From: an uncultured Cocleimonas sp.
GTDB lineage: Bacteria; Pseudomonadota; Gammaproteobacteria; Thiotrichales; Thiotrichaceae
Length of the DNA: 18,703 nt
Reading direction: 5' to 3'
Assembly (NCBI GenBank): GCA_938041705.1
Contig: CALISP010000313.1
Location: 1-18,703, forward strand
A program made the position numbers and the translations under genes. Each line of letters starts with the position of its first letter. Within the stretch, counting starts at the first letter, position 1. The notes below the pieces were generated by a model. That model saw only the letters and a list, made by a program, of their open reading frames with translations. It made no database searches and was not told the origin of the DNA. Positions 6,900 through 12,947 of this stretch are shown here, in pieces.

Positions 6900-7397
6900 C
6901 TAATTGTTATAATCAGCAATCCATTCTCCTGATTTACCGCCACTTTTCTTTAATAATCGAACGCCATCAATCATCATGCCTTTGTCCACTGCCTTACACA
7001 TATCGTAGATTGTTAAAAGTGCTACTTGTGTGGCGTTTAAAGCTTCCATCTCAACGCCGGTTTTACCATCAGTCGCAACTGTGGTTTGACAATACACAGA
7101 AGGTGGGTTGCTTATTGTCTGTAGTTCAATTTCAACATGAGTTAGTGAAAGAGGGTGGCATAGCGGTATTAGTTCAGGGGTTTTTTTAGAAGCCATAATC
7201 CCCGCTACTCTCGCAATACCTAAAACATCACCCTTTTTATTATCACCCGCTAAAATACGTTGTAATGTTTCATCCTTCATCAAGATCCGGCCTTCAGTAA
7301 CAGCAATACGTTTGGTGATCTCTTTACTGCCAATATTAACCATATGTGCTTCCCCTTGTTGGTTGAAATGGGTAAGTTGATTATCGTCTTGATTCAT
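6900..7397 (-). CDS. moaC: Cyclic pyranopterin monophosphate synthase MoaC
   Basis: Converts the 3',8-cyclo-GTP product of MoaA to cyclic pyranopterin monophosphate, the second reaction of molybdenum cofactor synthesis, in the cytoplasm. The 165-residue product (161 in E. coli) shows LTHFNQQGEAHMV (8-20), PLCHPL (78-83), GKTGVEMEALNA (111-122) and DMCKAVDKGM (132-141), whose Asp132 and Lys135 correspond to the catalytic Asp128/Lys131 of E. coli. The frame is open to a GTG at 7415, but the ATG at 7397 has an AAGGAG ribosome binding site directly upstream on the minus strand (7403-7408) and matches the family N-terminus. It is separate from and convergent with moaDE, and divergent from comF. 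moaA, its obligate partner, is not in the window. Confidence 0.96.
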   Translation of the reverse strand: MNQDDNQLTHFNQQGEAHMVNIGSKEITKRIAVTEGRILMKDETLQRILAGDNKKGDVLGIARVAGIMASKKTPELIPLCHPLSLTHVEIELQTISNPPSVYCQTTVATDGKTGVEMEALNATQVALLTIYDMCKAVDKGMMIDGVRLLKKSGGKSGEWIADYNN

Positions 7398-7444
7398 TGG
7401 AGCTCCTTTAGACACTTAGTCAGTTTTTATTGAGTATTTAACTT

Positions 7445-7472
7445 ATTATAAGGCACCCCTAAGCTTTTTAAA
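7445..7472 (-). promoter_or_regulatory. Candidate sigma70 promoter for moaC
   Basis: On the minus strand a perfect TATAAT -10 occupies 7450-7445, with TTTAAA (7472-7467, four of six matches) 16 nt upstream as -35. Transcription would begin near 7438, leaving about 40 nt of leader. That is too short for a molybdenum-cofactor riboswitch. Confidence 0.5.
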
Positions 7473-7550
7473 TGAAAATTAAATAAGTTCCATTTTTGGC
7501 AAAGCGGTTTTAATAACACAAAGATGATATCAAGACCGATTTGTGTACAT

Positions 7551-7578
7551 TTGTTTTTTTAGAGGGTCGTTTTAGGAT
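7551..7578 (+). promoter_or_regulatory. Candidate promoter for comF-yicC
   Basis: TTGTTT (7551-7556) and TAGGAT (7573-7578) are separated by 16 nt and each match the sigma70 consensus at four of six positions. The start site would lie near 7585, some 37 nt before the comF TTG. This is the best pair I can find in the 224-nt divergent region, but it is not strong. Confidence 0.35.
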
Positions 7579-7621
7579 CAATAAAAAACTAGGTATTTTT
7601 AATTAATATTGAAAGGTAAAT

Positions 7622-8317
7622 TTGAAGTTGTTTGAGTTGTTTAAATCACAATGTGTGTTGTGCGATATGTCAATTGATAGCAATATATCACTTTGCGAAG
7701 GGTGTCGAAAAGACCTTCCGATGGTGGAGTTTGCATGTAGTATATGTGCGTTACCTTTAAAGGAGAGTAATAAATCTAACTTCTGTGGAAAATGCATCAA
7801 TCAAACATCTTATGTTGATTATGCTATAAACCTTTTTCATTATGCGGTACCTATTGATTACTTGATTGGTCAAATGAAATTTCATCAGGAATTGACAGTA
7901 GTGGCTGTGTTGGCTGATTTATTAAAAAACCATATTGAAGCTTTCAATTCAGTTCATGGCTTGCCAGATGTTTTTTTGCCAGTGCCTTTGTATAAGACGC
8001 GGCTAGTAGAAAGAGGATTCAATCAGGCGTTGGAAATTATAAAACCACTGGCTAAATCTCAACATATTCCAGTTATACTAGACGTTATTTCTCGCTCTAA
8101 AGAAACCAAAACTCAGACAAACCTTAATAAACTAGAGAGAAAGAAGAACCTCGCAGGGAGTTTTACTATGCTAAAAAAACTAGCGTACTCTCATGTTGTT
8201 ATAGTTGATGATGTTGTAACTACAGGCGCAACTACTCAAGAGTTGGCTAAATTACTGAAAAATTCTGGGGTGAAAACAGTAGGAGTTTTGTCGCTGGCTA
8301 GAGCTGATTTAAATTAA
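7622..8317 (+). CDS. comF: ComF-family phosphoribosyltransferase-like protein
   Basis: Cytoplasmic ComF/GntX-type protein. In naturally competent bacteria ComF is needed for DNA uptake or processing; its enzymatic activity is not settled. The 231-residue product has an N-terminal zinc-ribbon-like part with four CxxC pairs (residues 11/14, 25/28, 39/42, 55/58) and a C-terminal phosphoribosyltransferase fold carrying the PRPP-binding loop VVIVDDVVTTGAT (about 192-204). The start is TTG at 7622. An in-frame TGA lies at 7610-7612, an AAAGG ribosome binding site ends 5 nt before it, and the next Met (residue 16) would cut off the first CxxC. It is divergent from moaC, with yicC 47 nt downstream. 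No other competence gene is in view, so a role in transformation is inferred from the family only. Confidence 0.9.
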   Translation: MKLFELFKSQCVLCDMSIDSNISLCEGCRKDLPMVEFACSICALPLKESNKSNFCGKCINQTSYVDYAINLFHYAVPIDYLIGQMKFHQELTVVAVLADLLKNHIEAFNSVHGLPDVFLPVPLYKTRLVERGFNQALEIIKPLAKSQHIPVILDVISRSKETKTQTNLNKLERKKNLAGSFTMLKKLAYSHVVIVDDVVTTGATTQELAKLLKNSGVKTVGVLSLARADLN

Positions 8318-8364
8318 CAAAAAACTGATAGATATATTTTGGTTAACGGCATTAGGAAGAAATG

Positions 8365-9249
8365 ATGATTAAAAGTATGACGGCTTTCGCCAATAAAGAA
8401 ATTAATAATGAGGATATTCAGTTAAGTTGGGAAATACGTAGTGTTAATCATCGTTATTTAGACGCGAGTGTTTATCTGCCTGAAGGCTTTAAAACAAAAG
8501 ATGTAGAATTGAAAGAGCTTATAAGAAAAAAACTGGGTAGAGGTAAAGTTGACGCGAAATTAGTCTGTAATTTTCTGGGTGAAACGCTTCAAACTGAGAT
8601 TAAACTTAATCGACCCTTGGTGAAGAGTTTATTTGAAGCTCAGAAGGGCTTAGAGGGAATTGCTAAGCAATCTTCCGCGGAGCAGCTCGCTCCTTTATCA
8701 GTCATGGATATTTTGCATTACCCGGGTGTTCAAGAAAAATCAGAGGTCGAATATACTCAATACGATAAAGCCGTCATTATATTATTTAAAGAAGTGCTTA
8801 ACGGCTTAATTGAAAGTAGGGAAGAAGAAGGGGCCCGATTAAAAGAAATGCTTACAAGTCGGGCAAAAACCATCACGAGTATTGTTGCTGAAGTCAGGGG
8901 TAAAAGACCAACTGTAATCGATGCAATGCGTGAAAAAGTAATGAAGAAAATTACTGATTTAGATATTGAAACAGAAAATAACCGTCTTGAGCAAGAACTA
9001 GTGATTCAAGCGCAGCGACTTGATGTCGATGAAGAGTTAGATAGACTTGACTCGCATATTGAAGAGTTAACTGCGGTATTAGAACGTGGCGAGCCGGTTG
9101 GTCGACGTTTAGATTTTTTAATGCAAGAATTAAATCGTGAGGCGAATACTTTAGGGTCAAAAGCGAATGATGCTGAGACAACTAAAGGTTCAGTGGAATT
9201 AAAAGTTTTGATTGAGCAAATGCGTGAGCAAGTAATGAACATCGAATAA
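8365..9249 (+). CDS. yicC: YicC/YloC-family endoribonuclease-like protein
   Basis: Member of the YicC family, linked in E. coli and Bacillus to RNA decay, with reported endoribonuclease activity and a role in small-RNA turnover. The 294-residue product begins MIKSMTAFA, closely resembling the E. coli start MIRSMTAYA, and contains the family features WEIRSVNHRYLD near the N-terminus and GRRLDFLMQELNREANTLGSKAND plus VELKVLIEQMREQVMNIE at the C-terminus. Much of the middle is charged and likely helical. Two adjacent ATGs exist (8362 and 8365). The AGGA at 8354-8357 is spaced better for 8365, and homology agrees. It is probably co-transcribed with comF. In many gammaproteobacteria yicC lies next to gmk/rpoZ or rph; here the nuo operon follows after 335 nt. 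Confidence 0.93.
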   Translation: MIKSMTAFANKEINNEDIQLSWEIRSVNHRYLDASVYLPEGFKTKDVELKELIRKKLGRGKVDAKLVCNFLGETLQTEIKLNRPLVKSLFEAQKGLEGIAKQSSAEQLAPLSVMDILHYPGVQEKSEVEYTQYDKAVIILFKEVLNGLIESREEEGARLKEMLTSRAKTITSIVAEVRGKRPTVIDAMREKVMKKITDLDIETENNRLEQELVIQAQRLDVDEELDRLDSHIEELTAVLERGEPVGRRLDFLMQELNREANTLGSKANDAETTKGSVELKVLIEQMREQVMNIE

Positions 9250-9434
9250 TATTTTTTTGTAGTTACTGTATTGATTAATAAGTCGTGAGTTAATTACTTG
9301 AAAAATAGCTTAAAAGTAGGGGGGTGTTATTCTCTCAATCAATATAAAAAGGTACTATTAAATAGTGGTATTGATAAGGAATAGTCTATGATTTACTGCT
9401 TGCTTGGTAATAATAATTAAATTAAATAAATTAT

Positions 9435-9462
9435 TGAGAGCTTTATTGTTAAGTCCTTGTAT
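9435..9462 (+). repeat. Two-block upstream element, copy 2 (nuo operon)
   Basis: TGAGAGCT (9435-9442), five bases, GTTAAGTC (9448-9455), one base, then TTGTAT (9457-9462). It matches the copy at 4007-4034 upstream of the SulP gene, with a compensating one-base shift so that both copies span 28 nt. It overlaps the -35 of the predicted nuo promoter. Confidence 0.5.
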
Positions 9463-9474
9463 ACACGTTATATT
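9446..9474 (+). promoter_or_regulatory. Candidate sigma70 promoter of the nuo operon
   Basis: TTGTTA (9446-9451, four of six) and TATATT (9469-9474, five of six) are separated by exactly 17 nt. The start would lie near 9481, giving a leader of about 104 nt before nuoA. This is the best-spaced pair in the 335-nt upstream region. Confidence 0.55.
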
Positions 9475-9495
9475 GCTTTCAATTAATGTAGGATG

Positions 9496-9552
9496 ATACC
9501 TATTTAGGTATATCTAACTAATACCTATTTTGAGAATGATTAGCATATAGGT
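9496..9552 (+). repeat. ACCTAT/ATAGGT repeat cluster in the nuo leader
   Basis: ATACCTATTT occurs at 9496-9505 and again at 9521-9530, exactly 25 nt apart. The inverse form occurs as TAGGTAT at 9505-9511 and ATAGGT at 9547-9552. The first copy and TAGGTAT form a tight inverted repeat; TAGGTAT can instead pair with the second copy around a 9-nt loop; ATAGGT can pair with either copy. It may be a set of operator half-sites or an RNA structure; the sequence does not say which. Confidence 0.45.
9532..9550 (+). promoter_or_regulatory. Fur-box-like sequence in the nuo leader
   Basis: This 19-mer matches the classical Fur consensus GATAATGATAATCATTATC at 13 positions, mostly in the first 15 bases (GAGAATGATTAGCAT). 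It lies downstream of the predicted start site, where a bound repressor would block elongation. In AT-rich DNA such a score can arise by chance. Confidence 0.3.
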
Positions 9553-9584
9553 TTAAACTAGTACCTCATTGTAAGGAAGAATTT

Positions 9585-9941
9585 ATGCTCGCAGAGTATT
9601 TGCCAGTTCTTGTATTTTTAAGTGTTGGATTTGGATTAGCTATTTTTATGCTAATACTTGGTAGTTTATTATCTCCGCATCGTCCTAATGAAGCTAAAAA
9701 CTCACCGTTTGAATGTGGCTTCGAAGCCTTTGGCGATGCTCGTATGAAATTCGATGTTCGCTATTATCTAGTGGCAATTCTGTTTATTATCTTTGATCTT
9801 GAAATCGCATTTCTTTTTCCATGGGCAATTGTTCTAGATAAAATTGGTTTATTTGGCTTGATCTCTATGGGTGTTTTCTTAGGTATCCTTATTATTGGCT
9901 TCATTTACGAATGGAAGAAAGGGGCTTTGGAATGGGAATAG
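9585..9941 (+). CDS. nuoA: NADH-quinone oxidoreductase subunit A
   Basis: Small membrane-arm subunit of complex I (ND3 homologue), 118 residues with three predicted membrane helices (about 5-29, 60-82 and 88-108). The loop after helix 1 carries the family signature RPNEAKNSPFECGFE with Cys44, the position that reports the active/deactive transition in the mitochondrial protein. This is followed by KFDVRYYLVAILFIIFDLEIAFLFPWA with the conserved acidic pair Asp71/Glu73. The ATG at 9585 is preceded by AAGGA at 9573-9577. It is the first gene of the operon, and its last 10 nt overlap nuoB. Confidence 0.97.
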   Translation: MLAEYLPVLVFLSVGFGLAIFMLILGSLLSPHRPNEAKNSPFECGFEAFGDARMKFDVRYYLVAILFIIFDLEIAFLFPWAIVLDKIGLFGLISMGVFLGILIIGFIYEWKKGALEWE

Positions 9942-10420
9942 AAGGTAAACTAGCAGAAGGTTTTGTTACTACCAGTGCTGATAAATTAATAAACTGGGCT
10001 AGAACGGGCTCTATGTGGCCGATGACTTTCGGTCTGGCATGTTGTGCGGTTGAGATGATGCAAGCCGGCGCATCTCGTTACGATATGGATCGCTTCGGCA
10101 TCCTTTTTCGGCCTAGTCCTCGACAATCAGATGTAATGATTGTTGCGGGTACTCTAACCAATAAAATGGCTCCTGCATTACGCAAAGTTTATGATCAAAT
10201 GGCTGAACCACGTTGGGTTATATCAATGGGTTCTTGTGCTAATGGTGGTGGCTATTATCATTACTCATATGCTGTTGTGCGTGGTTGTGATCGTATTGTG
10301 CCTGTAGATGTTTATGTTCCAGGTTGTCCTCCAACAGCTGAAGCCTTGCTTTACGGTATTATTCAATTGCAGAATAAGATTAAAAACACCAATACTATTG
10401 CAAGACAGGATAGCGCCTAA
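9932..10420 (+). CDS. nuoB: NADH-quinone oxidoreductase subunit B
   Basis: Peripheral-arm subunit (PSST homologue) holding the terminal [4Fe-4S] cluster N2 next to the quinone site. The 162-residue product carries the ligand pattern: tandem Cys37-Cys38 in LACCAVEMM, Cys102 in GSCANGGGYYHYSYAVVRG, and Cys132 in PGCPPTAEALLYG. The frame is open to an ATG at 9911 inside nuoA, but the ATG at 9932 gives the family N-terminus MGIEGKLAEGFVTT and has an AGGGG ribosome binding site ending at 9924. It overlaps nuoA by 10 nt, and its TAA shares one base with the nuoC ATG. Confidence 0.97.
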   Translation: MGIEGKLAEGFVTTSADKLINWARTGSMWPMTFGLACCAVEMMQAGASRYDMDRFGILFRPSPRQSDVMIVAGTLTNKMAPALRKVYDQMAEPRWVISMGSCANGGGYYHYSYAVVRGCDRIVPVDVYVPGCPPTAEALLYGIIQLQNKIKNTNTIARQDSA

Positions 10421-11148
10421 TGAGTGATTTGTTACAAACATTAAACGCTCATATCGAATCAGCGCTAACTACAAAAATTCAAAGTGCAAATATTGCATTA
10501 CATGAGTTAACCATTGAGATTGCACCTCAGGATTTAATTGAAGTAGCAACTTTTTTACGTGATGATAATCAATGTGCTTTTGAGCAATTGATAGATGTCT
10601 GTGGTGTTGATTATTTAAGCTACGGCGATTCCGAGTGGGATGTTGGTGGAAGCGGTTTTACACGTGGTGTTAAACGTGAGTTTTCATTTGATGATAGTGA
10701 GTTAGATACTGATAAGCCTGAATTTAAAGGCAAGCGTTTTGCTTCGGTAACTCATTTACTATCAATAAAAAATAATCAACGTATTCGTGTCACAGTTTAT
10801 TGTGATGATAATGAATTTCCTTTAGTTGATTCGTTAACAAGTGTTTGGAGTTCAGCGAATTGGTTTGAACGTGAAGCATTTGATTTATTTGGTATTATGT
10901 ACAAGGATCATCCTGATTTACGTCGAATTTTGACCGATTATGGTTTTTCCGGTCATCCATTTAGAAAGGACTTTCCTCTCATTGGTCAGGTTGAAATGCG
11001 ATATGACGAAGAACTTGAGCGCGTTGTGTATGAGCCTGTTTCAATTGAATCTCGCACATTAGTGCCGCGCATAATTCGTGAAGATGGTCGTTTTACAAGA
11101 AATAGAAATACGGATACAGATGAAAATGCGAATGAGGTTGAGAAATAA
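10420..11148 (+). CDS. nuoC: NADH-quinone oxidoreductase subunit C
   Basis: Peripheral-arm subunit of the connecting module (30-kDa subunit homologue), which carries no cofactor of its own. The 242-residue product contains the family signature WFEREAFDLFGIMYKDHPDLRRILTDYGFSGHPFRKDFPL (about 148-187). Between DYLSYG and KRFASVTHLLSI there is a hydrophilic stretch of roughly 35 residues rich in Asp, Gly and Ser, a region that varies in length among proteobacterial NuoC proteins. It is a separate gene, not the nuoCD fusion of E. coli. It starts on the last base of the nuoB stop, and nuoD begins two bases after its own stop, so translation is likely coupled along the module. Confidence 0.97.
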   Translation: MSDLLQTLNAHIESALTTKIQSANIALHELTIEIAPQDLIEVATFLRDDNQCAFEQLIDVCGVDYLSYGDSEWDVGGSGFTRGVKREFSFDDSELDTDKPEFKGKRFASVTHLLSIKNNQRIRVTVYCDDNEFPLVDSLTSVWSSANWFEREAFDLFGIMYKDHPDLRRILTDYGFSGHPFRKDFPLIGQVEMRYDEELERVVYEPVSIESRTLVPRIIREDGRFTRNRNTDTDENANEVEK

Positions 11149-11150
11149 CC

Positions 11151-12404
11151 ATGCCAGAAATTCGTAATTTCACTCTTAATTTCGGTCCTGCCCATCCAGC
11201 TGCACATGGTGTGTTACGTTTAGTATTGGAGATGGATGGTGAAGTTATTCAACGTGCAGATCCACATGTGGGTTTATTGCATCGTGGAACTGAAAAACTA
11301 GCAGAAAGTAAGCCTTATAATCAAAGTATTGGTTATATGGATAGACTAGATTATGTCTCGATGATGTGTAACGAGCACGGTTATGTTTTGACTTTAGAAA
11401 AGATGCTTGGTATCGAAGCGCCAATTCGTGCTCAGTATATCCGAACTATGTTCGATGAAATTACACGAATATTAAATCATCTTCTTTGGATCGGGGCTCA
11501 TGCACTTGATGTTGGTGCTATGACGATGTTTCTTTATGCGTTTCGTGAACGTGAAGATTTAATGGATGTTTATGAGGCCGTTTCTGGAGCTCGTTTGCAT
11601 GCTACTTATTATCGTCCAGGTGGTGTTTATCGTGACATCCCAGATGTTATGCCACTTCATGAAAAATCTAAATGGTATAGCGATGCTGATATCACGCGAT
11701 TAAATGATAACCGTGGTGGTAGTGTTCTTGATTTTATTGAAGACTTTACGAATCGCTTTCCTAAGTGTGTAGATGAATACGAGACTTTACTGACAGATAA
11801 CCGTATCTGGAAGCAGCGTTTGGTGGATATCGGTATAGTCTCGCCAGAGCGTGCATTGCAGTTGGGTTTAACTGGAGCAATGTTACGAGGTTCTGGTATT
11901 GAGTGGGATTTGCGAAAAAAACAACCTTATGCGATGTATGAGGCAATGGATTTTGATATTCCTGTAGGTACAAATGGTGATAGTTATGATCGCTACTTAG
12001 TACGAATGGAAGAATTCCGTCAATCAAACAGAATCATCAAGCAATGTGTAGACTGGTTGCGAAATAACCCTGGTCCAGTAATGCATGAAGATCATAAAAT
12101 TACTCCGCCAAAACGGGAAGCCATGAAAGGTGATATGGAAGCTTTGATTCATCATTTTAAGTTAGCAACTGAAGGTTATTGTTTGCCAGAAGGTGAGGCT
12201 TACCAAGCAATTGAGCATCCTAAAGGAGAGTTTGGGTGTTATATAGTGTCAGATGGTGCAAATAAGCCTTATCGTTTGAAAGTGCGCGCACCTGGATTTG
12301 CTCACATGTCGGCAATGGATGAATTAACCAAAGGCCATATGTTGGCAGATGTGGTTACAGTGATAGGTACGATGGATATAGTATTTGGTGAGGTGGATAG
12401 GTAA
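11151..12404 (+). CDS. nuoD: NADH-quinone oxidoreductase subunit D
   Basis: 49-kDa subunit homologue that forms the quinone-binding pocket together with NuoB and is related to the [NiFe]-hydrogenase large subunit. The 417 residues run from FTLNFGPAHPAAHGVLRLVLEMDGE (about 7-31) through DPHVGLLHRGTEKL, YMDRLDYVSMMCNEHGY and GARLHATYYRPGG to the C-terminal IGTMDIVFGEVDR. The histidine of GPAHPAAHG and the tyrosine of YMDRLDY are the residues expected at the quinone headgroup. Length and ends match the family. The ATG follows the nuoC stop by two bases, and the TAA abuts the nuoE ATG directly. Confidence 0.98.
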   Translation: MPEIRNFTLNFGPAHPAAHGVLRLVLEMDGEVIQRADPHVGLLHRGTEKLAESKPYNQSIGYMDRLDYVSMMCNEHGYVLTLEKMLGIEAPIRAQYIRTMFDEITRILNHLLWIGAHALDVGAMTMFLYAFREREDLMDVYEAVSGARLHATYYRPGGVYRDIPDVMPLHEKSKWYSDADITRLNDNRGGSVLDFIEDFTNRFPKCVDEYETLLTDNRIWKQRLVDIGIVSPERALQLGLTGAMLRGSGIEWDLRKKQPYAMYEAMDFDIPVGTNGDSYDRYLVRMEEFRQSNRIIKQCVDWLRNNPGPVMHEDHKITPPKREAMKGDMEALIHHFKLATEGYCLPEGEAYQAIEHPKGEFGCYIVSDGANKPYRLKVRAPGFAHMSAMDELTKGHMLADVVTVIGTMDIVFGEVDR

Positions 12405-12947
12405 ATGGCTGGCGTCAATAAAAAGACAAATACTATTCTTTCAAAACATGAATGTGATGATATAGATTCATGGATAGCTAGATTTCCAGAAGAGCGTTCA
12501 CAGTCTGCATTATTAGCTGCATTGCGTGCGGTTATGCATGAAGATCATTACTTATCTACAGAAAAAATGGATGCGGTTGCTGAATATATGGGGCTTCCTA
12601 AGATTGCTGTATATGAAGTAGCAAGTTTTTACTCGATGTATGAATTAGATAAAAAAGCAGCTGCAAAAAATAGTATTTCTGTATGTACTAATGTTTCTTG
12701 CATGTTGAATGGGTCCGATGAGGTAGTCGAGCATATTGAAGAGCGTTTAGGTATAAAAATGGGTGAATCAACACCTGATGGTCAGTTTTTCTTTAAGATA
12801 GAAGAAGAATGTTTGGCAGCTTGTTGTGGTGCTCCAATGATGCAATTAAATCATGTCTATCATGAGAATCTAACAAAAGAAAAAATTGATGCATTACTTG
12901 ATAGTGTGAAGACAAATGGCATATTGCATAAGAAGGAGACAAGCTAA
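12405..12947 (+). CDS. nuoE: NADH-quinone oxidoreductase subunit E
   Basis: 24-kDa subunit homologue with a thioredoxin-like [2Fe-2S] domain (cluster N1a) in the NADH dehydrogenase module. In the 180-residue product the four ligands are visible: Cys94 and Cys99 in VCTNVSCMLNG, and Cys136 and Cys140 in ECLAACCGAPMMQ. The N-terminal part (about 1-80) is a helical bundle ending in VYEVASFYSMYE. The start directly abuts the nuoD stop. The stop codon shares a base with the nuoF ATG, and an AAGGAGAC ribosome binding site for nuoF lies inside its last codons. Confidence 0.97.
   Translation: MAGVNKKTNTILSKHECDDIDSWIARFPEERSQSALLAALRAVMHEDHYLSTEKMDAVAEYMGLPKIAVYEVASFYSMYELDKKAAAKNSISVCTNVSCMLNGSDEVVEHIEERLGIKMGESTPDGQFFFKIEEECLAACCGAPMMQLNHVYHENLTKEKIDALLDSVKTNGILHKKETS

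Larger units (their letters stand above)
9250..9584. other. Gene-free regulatory region upstream of the nuo operon
   Basis: These 335 nt contain no tRNA and no credible gene. In order they hold a T7 run after yicC without a hairpin, a six-G run (9319-9324), a 13-nt dyad (9354-9366, ACTATT/AATAGT arms), a 10-codon mini-ORF with a Shine-Dalgarno sequence (9388-9420) that I regard as doubtful, the two-block element, the best nuo promoter candidate, and an ACCTAT/ATAGGT-rich leader with a Fur-like sequence. Confidence 0.6.

Noticed and set aside
7398..7621. Molybdenum-cofactor riboswitch in front of moaC
   Set aside because: The predicted leader is only about 40 nt, and no conserved riboswitch core is visible in the divergent region.
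8314..8346. Bulged inverted repeat between comF and yicC as a terminator
   Set aside because: AT-rich stem with a bulge and no T-run after it; the genes are only 47 nt apart and read as one unit.
9247..9258. T7 run just after the yicC stop as a terminator
   Set aside because: No stable hairpin precedes it.
9250..9584. A tRNA-Leu gene upstream of nuoA, as seen in some gammaproteobacteria
   Set aside because: No acceptor-stem pair, D-loop or T-loop (GGTTCGANTCC-like) sequence is present on either strand in the region.
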